DNA from: Euryarchaeota archaeon UBA596
GTDB taxonomy: Archaea > Thermoplasmatota > Poseidoniia > Poseidoniales > Poseidoniaceae
Length of the DNA stretch: 10,050 bases
Assembly: GCA_002498205.1 (NCBI GenBank)
Contig: DAGQ01000049.1
Location: forward strand, 5,851 to 15,900
Direction: 5' to 3'
Shown here: piece by piece, positions 1 through 6,010 of the stretch
Numbering within the stretch: position 1 is the first letter of the stretch
How the letters are laid out: each line of letters opens with the position of its first letter
Position numbers and translations under genes: made by a program
The notes under the pieces: generated by a model
Told to the model about the DNA's origin: nothing
Databases searched by the model: none
The model's input: the letters and a program-made list of their open reading frames with translations, nothing else

Positions 1-420
1 TTAGAATTGAGAATAATTGTTGATGGGATGGAAAGTGATGCTTTCCCTGTACTTGGAACTGGTGGTTCAGTAATTAATGTAGAATCAGGAGAAAGAGATG
101 AAGGCGGTTCGATGATGATTTGGTTTGGACTTGGTGGTTTTCTACTATTTGCTGTACTTGGAGGAATAGGATTCATGATGTTCAGAAGTAGAGATGAAGA
201 AGATTATTTTGATGAGGCAGAAGAAATGATTCAAAAAGAAGCACCTGAGGTTCCAACAAGTCATGGAAGACAAGAATCTGATGAGCCTGTAGATACTTCT
301 GCACATCCCTCTCTTGCAGAGGCAATGGAAGCATTCCCCTCCTGGGGAGAAGATGTGTTGTTACAATATTTAGAAGCTGGATGGTCTGTGCAACAAATGA
401 AGGATGAATTCTACGAATAA
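1..420 (+). CDS. C-terminal end of a membrane-anchored surface protein (partial)
   Basis: The reading frame is open to the left edge, so this is the 3' part of a longer gene; 139 residues are visible and the stop is TAA at 418-420. After about 38 residues comes one strongly hydrophobic segment (about residues 39-61, rich in Gly, Phe, Leu and Met), followed by Arg-Ser-Arg and then a very acidic tail. By the positive-inside rule the missing N-terminal part would be outside the cell and the tail inside. The tail ends in a small predicted helical motif around Trp-Gly-Glu-Asp, Tyr-Leu-Glu-Ala-Gly-Trp-Ser-Val and a final Glu-Phe-Tyr-Glu. From memory, similar 'LEAGWS/T' tails occur on large marine group II surface proteins, but I cannot name a family. 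The TTG at position 7 is not a convincing start because the frame continues upstream. The visible part shows no enzymatic domain. Confidence 0.75.
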   Translation, partial: LELRIIVDGMESDAFPVLGTGGSVINVESGERDEGGSMMIWFGLGGFLLFAVLGGIGFMMFRSRDEEDYFDEAEEMIQKEAPEVPTSHGRQESDEPVDTSAHPSLAEAMEAFPSWGEDVLLQYLEAGWSVQQMKDEFYE

Positions 421-426
421 TAGAGT

Positions 427-612
427 TCACATGCTAAATCCGCGTTTAGCTTGTCCTGGAATTGTAGGGGCAGATCCATTCTGTACTCCATCTGCTTCTT
501 CAGTAATCACTGTTAACAGTGTATTTACTAGTGTTTTCAGTTGTTGTAATTCGTCTTCAAGTTCTTTGACCTTCGCCAAGTTAATATTTGATTTATCATT
601 ATTTTTTTTCAT
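427..612 (-). CDS. 61-residue coiled-coil microprotein, function unknown
   Basis: This small leftward gene ends at TGA (427-429), six bases from the stop of the convergent gene ending at 420. Two ATG codons are possible, at 618 and 612. The site GGTGGG (619-624 on the minus strand) touches the first but stands six bases from the second, so 612 is preferred, giving a protein starting Met-Lys-Lys-Asn-Asn. About residues 10-38 form a likely amphipathic coiled coil with regularly spaced Leu/Val and charged residues (Lys-Val-Lys-Glu-Leu-Glu-Asp-Glu-Leu and onward), followed by a flexible Gly/Ala/Pro tail ending Arg-Gly-Phe-Ser-Met. There is no membrane segment, Cys or catalytic motif. I do not recognise a family. 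It could be an oligomerising adaptor or nucleic-acid-associated protein, but that is speculation. Support for its being real is the good ribosome site, the tight fit between genes and a sensible composition. Confidence 0.6.
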   Translation of the reverse strand: MKKNNDKSNINLAKVKELEDELQQLKTLVNTLLTVITEEADGVQNGSAPTIPGQAKRGFSM

Positions 613-618
613 GTGCAT

Positions 619-624
619 CCCACC
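619..624 (-). promoter_or_regulatory. Ribosome binding site choosing the start at 612
   Basis: GGTGGG on the minus strand matches the archaeal anti-Shine-Dalgarno core GGTG. It lies six bases before the ATG at 612 and is directly adjacent to the ATG at 618, which favours the downstream ATG. Confidence 0.6.
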
Positions 625-648
625 TTGGAACTAACCAAGTTAGAGGTG
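621..648 (-). promoter_or_regulatory. Candidate leader hairpin overlapping the ribosome site
   Basis: On the minus strand CTTGG (639-635) can pair with CCAAG (628-624) around a six-base loop. Alternatively CACCT (648-644) can pair with AGGTG (625-621), covering the ribosome binding core. The two pairings compete for bases 624-625. Short pairings like these arise by chance, so the regulatory role is only a suggestion. Confidence 0.25.
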
Positions 649-727
649 TTTCAAAAAATACGCTCTTGAACATTTTGGAAGTTTTATGATTTTTTATTCA
701 ATTTCCGGACTTAAATTATTCATCCAA

Positions 728-2194
728 TTATCCTTTAATGACAATTAGTGGTTTTAGTCTAGCAACAGGAGTTGCAAGTCCTGCACCATTAGTCATTTTT
801 ATGATTTCATCTACATCTTTGTAAGCATCTGGTGCTTCCTCTGAAAGAACATTTTCAGTTCTTGCATGAATTTGAATGCCTCTTTCTTTTAATTCCTCAA
901 GCAGTTCCTTAGAATTAATTTTCTTTCTAGCTTGAGTTCTAGATAATGCTCTTCCTGCACCATGACATGAAGAATCAAATGCATCATTACTCTTTTCAGG
1001 GCCTGCTAAAACCCATGAAGCAGTACCCATATCTCCAGGTACAAGTACTGGTTGACCATATTGAGAGAATTTGGCATCAAGATCTTTATGTCCTTTGGGT
1101 AATGACCTCGTTGCTCCTTTCCTATGAACGCAACAATTACAATTTTTACCATGGATTTTGTGAGTCTCAAATTTAGCAATATTGTGAGAGACATCATAAA
1201 GAACATTTACTTCTACATCTGATCCTAATTCATTATGGAGGATGTCTCTAAATCTTTGTGTAACTGCACTTCTATTTGCAAATGCAAAATTACCTGCTGC
1301 TTGCATTGCTTGGATGTATTCTTGACCTTCTTTGGAGTGGATTGGAGCAGCAGCTAATTGTCTGTCCGGTAGGACTATGTCCCATTCTTTGTGTCTCCAA
1401 TTGTTTCCTTCTTTTTTATATCCTGTTTCAAGTCTTTTCAAATGATCGGAACATACTTGATGGCCTAATCCCCGGGAACCTGTATGTATCATTGCAACAA
1501 TTTGATCAGGTAATAGTCCGAATCCTTTTGCACTATTGTGATCTAAAACCGAATCTACTGTTTGTAGTTCTAAAAAATGATTTCCAGAACCTAATGTGCC
1601 TAGTTGTCTAATGCCTCTTTCTATTGCTCTTTCAGATATTTCAGGCTCTTCAACATTAAATATGCCATTATTTTCAATTGAAATTAAGTCTTCAAAATCA
1701 CCCCAGCCAAGTTCGTATGCTGCTTCTGCACCACCTGAGATTAAATGTGATAATTTTGATTTATTTAGTTCATAACCTCCTTTTCCGCTTGTACCTGCAG
1801 GGATAAATTTAGCTAGATTTTTTCCTAATGATTTTATATTTGGAATCTCTTTTAGTGTTAGGTTTGTTGTGACAAGCCTTACTCCGCAATTTATGTCAAA
1901 ACCAACACCACCAGGGCTAATTACTCCTCCATTATCTACATCAGTAGCGGCTACACCACCTATTGGAAATCCATAGCCGAAGTGCCAATCGGCCATCGCC
2001 CATACATCCCCAACAATTCCTGGTAAACATGCAGTGTTTCGTAATTGTGCTGGCCCTCTGCCATCTTGATGTTTCTTCCAATGATTTTCATCGGCTATTA
2101 GATTAGCATCTGCATTCATTGAACCATGCTTTTTCATTCTGACTACATTAGGCGAAATTCTTTCAATATGTTCTTGCCATGAATAGTCATCCAT
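728..2194 (-). CDS. rtcB: tRNA-splicing / RNA-repair ligase RtcB
   Basis: RtcB is the GTP- and Mn-dependent ligase that joins 2',3'-cyclic phosphate (or 3'-phosphate) and 5'-OH RNA ends; in archaea it seals tRNA exons. The 488-residue length is normal for an intein-free archaeal enzyme. Diagnostic motifs are in order: Asp-Ile-Asn-Cys-Gly-Val-Arg (D100, C103, metal ligands), Gly-Asn-His-Phe-Leu-Glu (H206), Ile-His-Thr-Gly-Ser-Arg-Gly (H237), Asp-Val-Ser-His-Asn (H337), His-Arg-Lys-Gly-Ala-Thr-Arg (357-363), Pro-Gly-Asp-Met-Gly (386-390), and Cys-His-Gly-Ala-Gly-Arg with the guanylylated His at H411. The C terminus ends in the usual Leu-Lys-Pro-Leu-Ile-Val-Ile-Lys-Gly. All catalytic residues are present. 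An unusual Cys cluster (C352, C354, C355) precedes the His-Arg-Lys-Gly motif. The ATG at 2194 has no strong GGTG site, only a purine stretch. No archease gene is visible in the window. It is transcribed away from the gene starting at 2282. Confidence 0.97.
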   Translation of the reverse strand: MDDYSWQEHIERISPNVVRMKKHGSMNADANLIADENHWKKHQDGRGPAQLRNTACLPGIVGDVWAMADWHFGYGFPIGGVAATDVDNGGVISPGGVGFDINCGVRLVTTNLTLKEIPNIKSLGKNLAKFIPAGTSGKGGYELNKSKLSHLISGGAEAAYELGWGDFEDLISIENNGIFNVEEPEISERAIERGIRQLGTLGSGNHFLELQTVDSVLDHNSAKGFGLLPDQIVAMIHTGSRGLGHQVCSDHLKRLETGYKKEGNNWRHKEWDIVLPDRQLAAAPIHSKEGQEYIQAMQAAGNFAFANRSAVTQRFRDILHNELGSDVEVNVLYDVSHNIAKFETHKIHGKNCNCCVHRKGATRSLPKGHKDLDAKFSQYGQPVLVPGDMGTASWVLAGPEKSNDAFDSSCHGAGRALSRTQARKKINSKELLEELKERGIQIHARTENVLSEEAPDAYKDVDEIIKMTNGAGLATPVARLKPLIVIKG

Positions 2195-2233
2195 ATTTTC
2201 CCCTACGGTAACCTATTCAAATGTCTTGTGGAC

Positions 2234-2243
2234 TATTTTTTAA
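2234..2243 (-). promoter_or_regulatory. Candidate TATA box for rtcB
   Basis: The minus strand reads TTAAAAAATA here, about 40 bases before the rtcB ATG. An archaeal start about 25 bases downstream would give a leader of roughly 15-20 bases. It is based on A+T content and spacing only, in A+T-rich DNA. Confidence 0.35.
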
Positions 2244-2250
2244 CGCTGAA

Positions 2251-2258
2251 TATTAAAT
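2251..2258 (+). promoter_or_regulatory. Candidate TATA box, leaderless promoter for gene at 2282
   Basis: TATTAAAT lies 24-31 bases before the ATG at 2282. In archaea transcription starts about 25 bases after the TATA box, which would put the transcript start at or next to the start codon. No GGTG site precedes this ATG, which fits a leaderless message. The box is back to back with the rtcB candidate. Confidence 0.4.
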
Positions 2259-2281
2259 GTAACAAACAATCAGGCATTCAT

Positions 2282-2863
2282 ATGGTCGGGGAAGATGCAG
2301 CCGCAGCAGCAGGCGGAGGATTGATGAAATGGTTGTTGTTATTGTCAGGAATTGCTTTAGTTTCAATTACTGCTTACGGAATTTATGGTCCAGAGACAGA
2401 TACTTCTCCTAAAATATTAGATGTTTGTGTAACTCATTCAGACTCAATAAATCATTATCATCCATGGCTTTTTATTGAAATAAATGGAAATGCGGTAAAT
2501 ATTCCAACAGATGTTGGAGTAACTCAAGAATGCATGTATGCAATACATACTCACAGTGGCGATGGTAAATTACACGTTGAGATACCAAGTTCAAATCCAA
2601 TGAAAATCAAAGTTTCAGACTTTTTTACAGTATGGGATAAGGAATTTAATGAAAATCAATTATTAGATTACACAGTCGATGAGGATCATGAAATTGTAAT
2701 GACTGTGTTTCCAACAAAAGAAGATTATATGAATGGAACTAATGGAGTCATTAGTACAGATTTTGGAAATCACGTTTTTAGTTCTGTGGATGCTGATGGT
2801 GATGGAATAGCAGATGGTGATGATACAGTAGTATTAATTGAATACAAATCAAAGGAGAATTAG
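2282..2863 (+). CDS. Membrane-anchored His/Cys protein with a Ca-loop-like motif, unknown function
   Basis: The ATG at 2282 is preferred over the in-frame GTG at 2228, which would add 18 polar residues and run through the presumed promoter. The 193-residue protein has a short Ala/Gly-rich N terminus, one membrane segment (about residues 16-36), then an exported domain. That domain carries C49 and H52, His-Tyr-His (58-60), a beta segment with Ile-Glu-Ile-Asn-Gly-Asn, C84, and His-Thr-His-Ser-Gly-Asp-Gly (89-95) leading to Lys-Leu-His-Val-Glu-Ile, then Asp-Phe-Phe-Thr-Val-Trp. From memory, a similar layout (HxH, an 'IHTHD..G..H.E' segment, then 'FF.vW') occurs in uncharacterised secreted bacterial proteins; I cannot give a family name. 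The spaced His and Cys suggest metal binding. Near the C terminus Asp-Ala-Asp-Gly-Asp-Gly-Ile-Ala-Asp-Gly-Asp-Asp (170-181) resembles a calcium-binding EF-hand or thrombospondin-3 loop. alaS starts nine bases after its stop, so the two are probably co-transcribed. Confidence 0.8.
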   Translation: MVGEDAAAAAGGGLMKWLLLLSGIALVSITAYGIYGPETDTSPKILDVCVTHSDSINHYHPWLFIEINGNAVNIPTDVGVTQECMYAIHTHSGDGKLHVEIPSSNPMKIKVSDFFTVWDKEFNENQLLDYTVDEDHEIVMTVFPTKEDYMNGTNGVISTDFGNHVFSSVDADGDGIADGDDTVVLIEYKSKEN

Positions 2864-2868
2864 GGTGA
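2864..2868 (+). promoter_or_regulatory. Ribosome binding site for alaS
   Basis: GGTGA shares its first G with the end of the upstream TAG stop region and lies four bases before the ATG at 2873. It fits the archaeal consensus and supports translation of alaS from a shared transcript. Confidence 0.7.
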
Positions 2869-2872
2869 ATAT

Positions 2873-5800
2873 ATGTCCTTGCCCCCTATTGACATACCTT
2901 ATTTGATTGAAAAGGGGTATGAAAGAAGAAAATGTGTTGAAACATCTCTTTGGTATTGGTCGAGCGACCCAAATAGAGCTACTTGTGGAGATACTCATTT
3001 AGATGAATATACATTTATTGGAAAACCATTAATTTCAGGATTTAGTGAAAGAGGTATAGAATTAAAAAATAAGATGCGAGACCGTTTTTTAAGATTTTTT
3101 CAGTTAAGGGATCATGCTAAAATTAATCATTATCCTATTTTAGCAAGATGGCGTGATGATATTCATTTAACAATTGCATCAATTGCAGATTTTCAACCTC
3201 ATGTTACAAGTGGTTTAGTGGACCCTCCTGCAAACCCTTTGACTATTTCTCAGCCTTGCATTAGATTGACGGATGTAGATGCAGTAGGTCACTCAGGGCG
3301 TCATTTAACAACATTTGAGATGATGGCTCATCATGTTTTTAACAAGCCAAAAGAAGGAATAGAATATTATTGGATGAATAGATGTGTTGAATTATGTCAT
3401 GAATTATTTACAGAAGAATTAGGAATAGATGCATTTGAGATTACTTATGTGGAAAACCCTTGGTCTGGTGGAGGAAATGCAGGTCCAGCAGTAGAGGTAA
3501 TTGTAGGTGGATTGGAGTTGGCAACTCTTGTTTTTATGAATTTAGAGGAAGATGAAGAAGGGCAATATGAAATTAAAGGGATTAAATATTCAGAGATGGA
3601 TTTACAAATTGTAGATACAGGATATGGTTTAGAGAGATTTTGTTGGGCTGCTGCAGGAACACCTACTATTTACGAAGCTATTTATCCAGAATCTATAATT
3701 TGGTTGAAAGATTTATGCGAATTTGAGCAGAAAATTGAAGATATTCAAATTGATGATTTAGATAATTTATTGGGTGAATTGTCTAAGGTTTCTGGAATAA
3801 TGAATATTGAGATTGGTTCTGATGAAAATGAAATTTTTTCAAAATTAATAGAACGTTTATCTGAAAGAAATATTACTGTTGAAAGTGAGCAAGTAAAAGA
3901 ATTGATGAATACATTATCTAAAATTTATGCTATCCCAGACCATTTACACGCATTATGTAATATGTTGGGTGATGGTTTAGTGCCATCTAATGCAAAAGAA
4001 GGCTATCTTGCAAGAATGATGTCTAGAAGAGTAATGAGGATGAGGGATGACTTAGGAATACAAAAAACACTTCCTGAGTTAGCAGAATATCATTTGGAAG
4101 TTAATTTCGATTTAAGCAAATCAAAACAGACAAAAAATGGAATCTTAGAAATTTTATCAGTCGAGGAAGAGAGGTATTCAGAAACATTACGGAGAGGTAA
4201 AAATATTGTTTCTAATGAATTAAAGAAACATTCTAAAGACATAACAGAACTACCAGATGATTTTTATTTTCAATTAAATGATAGCCATGGTATCCCTCCA
4301 GGGATGGCAGTCCAAATTGCAAATAACCTCTCTCGAGGAAATATAAAATTACGTTTAGGATTTAATGCTGAAATGGCTGAAAGGCATGCAGAATCAGTTA
4401 AAGTTGCTTCCAAAGTTAAAATTAAAGAGTTTCTAGAAATTAATCATAGTGTCGATGAAACTGAATTATTATATTATCAAAATTCTTTCCAGTTTGAATT
4501 TAATGCTAAAGTAATATTATGTGAAGAGATACAACATGATGATGATAAAATAACACATGCAATTTTATTAGATAAAACAGCATTTTATCCAGAGGGTGGG
4601 GGACAAGAACCTGACTTTGGAGAGATAATACACCCTAATGGAACTTCTAAAGTGTTGGATTGTCAGAAACAAGGAACTTATGTAATACACTTTTGTGATT
4701 CAATAATTAAAGTTGGAACGGTGATTCACGGAGTGGTAGACTATGATAGAAGAAAACAACTAATGGATCATCATACTAGTGTTCATATTGTAGGTGGAGC
4801 GGCTAGAAAAATACTTGGACCTCACGTATATCAAGCAGGTTCCAATGTTTCAGAGGAATACGGAAGATTAGATATTACTCATTATAACAGATTGACTAGA
4901 GACACTTTAGATCAGATTGAATCTTTAGCAAATGAAGTATTACAAGATGTAGATTATACCACAAAATCAGAATTGGATAGAAAGGATGCAGATTTGATTT
5001 ATGGTTTTGATTTATATCAAGGAGGGGCGCCAAAATCAAAAAACATTAGAATCTTGGAAATTGGAACTCATGATACACAAGCATGTGGAGGGACACATCA
5101 CGATATTCCAGGTAAAATTGGCCAAATTAGAGTTGTCAGGTCAACATTAGTGCAGGATGGAGTAGAAAGATTACAAATTGTAGCTGGGAATGCAGCATTA
5201 GGTTATGGAAGAAGACAAGATCAACTAATTCGAGATTCAGCGTCTACTTTTGGTGTTTCAGAAAAAGATTTGCCTAAAACATCTGGTAGATTTTTTGAAG
5301 AATGGAAATCACAAAGGAAAAAGATTGAACAATTAGAAGCCGAAATAATCAGGCTTAGAACTTCTGGGGTAGATGGAGACGATTCAAGTGAGGTTGATGG
5401 AGTTCGGATAATTATTATGGAAGTTGAAAGTGATATTAAGCAAATGACAAAAATGGTTGGTGAATTAACTCTTGACCCTAAAAAACCGACATTAGCAATA
5501 ATTGGAAGTAGAGATAAGGGTGGTAAATTATTAGTCTCAATTACAGAGAATAGTATCGCTTCTGAAAGATATAATGCCTCAATCATTTTACAGGGTATTT
5601 CAAAATATATTGATGGTGGAGGTGGTGGAAGGCCTACTTTCGCCCAAGGAGGTGGCTCTAATTCGGAGGGAATCCCAAGCGCATTATCTGCAGCAAAAAC
5701 ATTAGTTCTTGGTAAATGGGAAGAAGCAAGGTCTGAAAATATACTTACTTCAAACGATATTGAAGATTTAATCAAAGTTGCGCTTAAGTTAGGATTAGAA

Positions 5801-6010
5801 TCTACAGAAATTGGTCAATATGCTACAAGAGTTGCTATTCAACATGCAATTGCAGACGGACATGTTGATGAAGATGAAGCAAATTTAATCAAGAAAGCAG
5901 CAGAATTGGCAGGATTATCTCCAGAGCAAGTTGAGAAAATTTTTGAAGCTGTTAGTGATGGTAAAATTGATGATGAAGAGGAAAAAATTCTCAAGAATTT
6001 ACTCAGTTAA
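2873..6010 (+). CDS. alaS: Alanyl-tRNA synthetase, archaeal type, with extra C-terminal helical module
   Basis: It charges tRNA-Ala with alanine and edits mischarged Ser/Gly. At 1045 residues it is about 100-130 longer than typical archaeal AlaRS. The class II core has Gln-Pro-Cys-Ile-Arg (127-131), Gly-Arg-His-Leu-Thr-Thr-Phe-Glu-Met-Met (142-151), Trp-Ser-Gly-Gly-Gly-Asn-Ala-Gly-Pro (197-205) and Asp-Thr-Gly-Tyr-Gly-Leu-Glu-Arg (248-255). The editing domain keeps all zinc ligands: H634 and H638 (His-Thr-Ser-Val-His), C738 and H742 (Cys-Gly-Gly-Thr-His). A coiled coil (about 805-830) joins it to the DHHA1-like C-terminal domain with five Gly (915-919) and Phe-Ala-Gln-Gly-Gly-Gly (923-928). 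Two oddities stand out. The N-terminal archaeal zinc motif keeps only C21 and C38, with Thr and Leu/His where the other Cys are expected. And residues about 960-1045 form an added acidic helical region resembling TerB-like domains. The ATG at 2873 has a GGTGA site. The gene ends within the convergent Nudix gene. Confidence 0.97.
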   Translation: MSLPPIDIPYLIEKGYERRKCVETSLWYWSSDPNRATCGDTHLDEYTFIGKPLISGFSERGIELKNKMRDRFLRFFQLRDHAKINHYPILARWRDDIHLTIASIADFQPHVTSGLVDPPANPLTISQPCIRLTDVDAVGHSGRHLTTFEMMAHHVFNKPKEGIEYYWMNRCVELCHELFTEELGIDAFEITYVENPWSGGGNAGPAVEVIVGGLELATLVFMNLEEDEEGQYEIKGIKYSEMDLQIVDTGYGLERFCWAAAGTPTIYEAIYPESIIWLKDLCEFEQKIEDIQIDDLDNLLGELSKVSGIMNIEIGSDENEIFSKLIERLSERNITVESEQVKELMNTLSKIYAIPDHLHALCNMLGDGLVPSNAKEGYLARMMSRRVMRMRDDLGIQKTLPELAEYHLEVNFDLSKSKQTKNGILEILSVEEERYSETLRRGKNIVSNELKKHSKDITELPDDFYFQLNDSHGIPPGMAVQIANNLSRGNIKLRLGFNAEMAERHAESVKVASKVKIKEFLEINHSVDETELLYYQNSFQFEFNAKVILCEEIQHDDDKITHAILLDKTAFYPEGGGQEPDFGEIIHPNGTSKVLDCQKQGTYVIHFCDSIIKVGTVIHGVVDYDRRKQLMDHHTSVHIVGGAARKILGPHVYQAGSNVSEEYGRLDITHYNRLTRDTLDQIESLANEVLQDVDYTTKSELDRKDADLIYGFDLYQGGAPKSKNIRILEIGTHDTQACGGTHHDIPGKIGQIRVVRSTLVQDGVERLQIVAGNAALGYGRRQDQLIRDSASTFGVSEKDLPKTSGRFFEEWKSQRKKIEQLEAEIIRLRTSGVDGDDSSEVDGVRIIIMEVESDIKQMTKMVGELTLDPKKPTLAIIGSRDKGGKLLVSITENSIASERYNASIILQGISKYIDGGGGGRPTFAQGGGSNSEGIPSALSAAKTLVLGKWEEARSENILTSNDIEDLIKVALKLGLESTEIGQYATRVAIQHAIADGHVDEDEANLIKKAAELAGLSPEQVEKIFEAVSDGKIDDEEEKILKNLLS
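5982..6000 (-). terminator. Hairpin plus T-run terminator for the Nudix gene
   Basis: On the minus strand AAATTC (6000-5995) can pair with GAATTT (5990-5985) around a TTGA loop, and the following T residues make a run of six T (5987-5982). The Nudix stop codon overlaps the hairpin. The stem is A+T-rich and weak, but its place at the gene end fits a terminator. It lies inside the last codons of alaS. Confidence 0.45.

Larger units (their letters stand above)
613..727. other. Spacer between rtcB and the microprotein gene
   Basis: These 115 bases contain no tRNA-like fold and no supportable ORF. Downstream of rtcB the minus strand has a T6 run (653-658) that could act as a weak archaeal U-tract terminator. 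A minus-strand TAATTTAA (711-718) could be a TATA box for the microprotein gene, but its leader would then be long. Whether the two leftward genes share a transcript cannot be decided from the sequence. Confidence 0.4.

Noticed and set aside
404..634. 76-codon plus-strand frame across the microprotein gene
   Set aside because: It overlaps the end of the surface-protein gene, is Ser/Phe/Cys-rich without domain features, and the opposite strand has a better start site and composition.
613..727. Possible small RNA or tRNA in the spacer next to rtcB
   Set aside because: No cloverleaf, T-loop motif or CCA-type end can be drawn; only short A+T-rich tracts and the small leader hairpin are visible.
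1276..1611. 111-codon open frame on the plus strand within rtcB
   Set aside because: It is antisense to conserved RtcB motifs and rich in Leu, Cys and Phe as expected for a shadow frame. The 946-1176 plus frame and 1006-1206 minus frame are rejected for the same reason.
2228..2281. GTG start extending the membrane protein by 18 residues
   Set aside because: The extension is polar, precedes the membrane segment without a signal logic, lacks a ribosome site and crosses the likely TATA box. The ATG at 2282 is better placed.
5221..5775. 184-codon open frame on the minus strand opposite alaS
   Set aside because: It lies wholly within the well-supported editing and C-terminal region of AlaRS, has no ribosome site that I could see, and its Ser/Ile/Leu/Pro-rich composition is typical of an antisense shadow.
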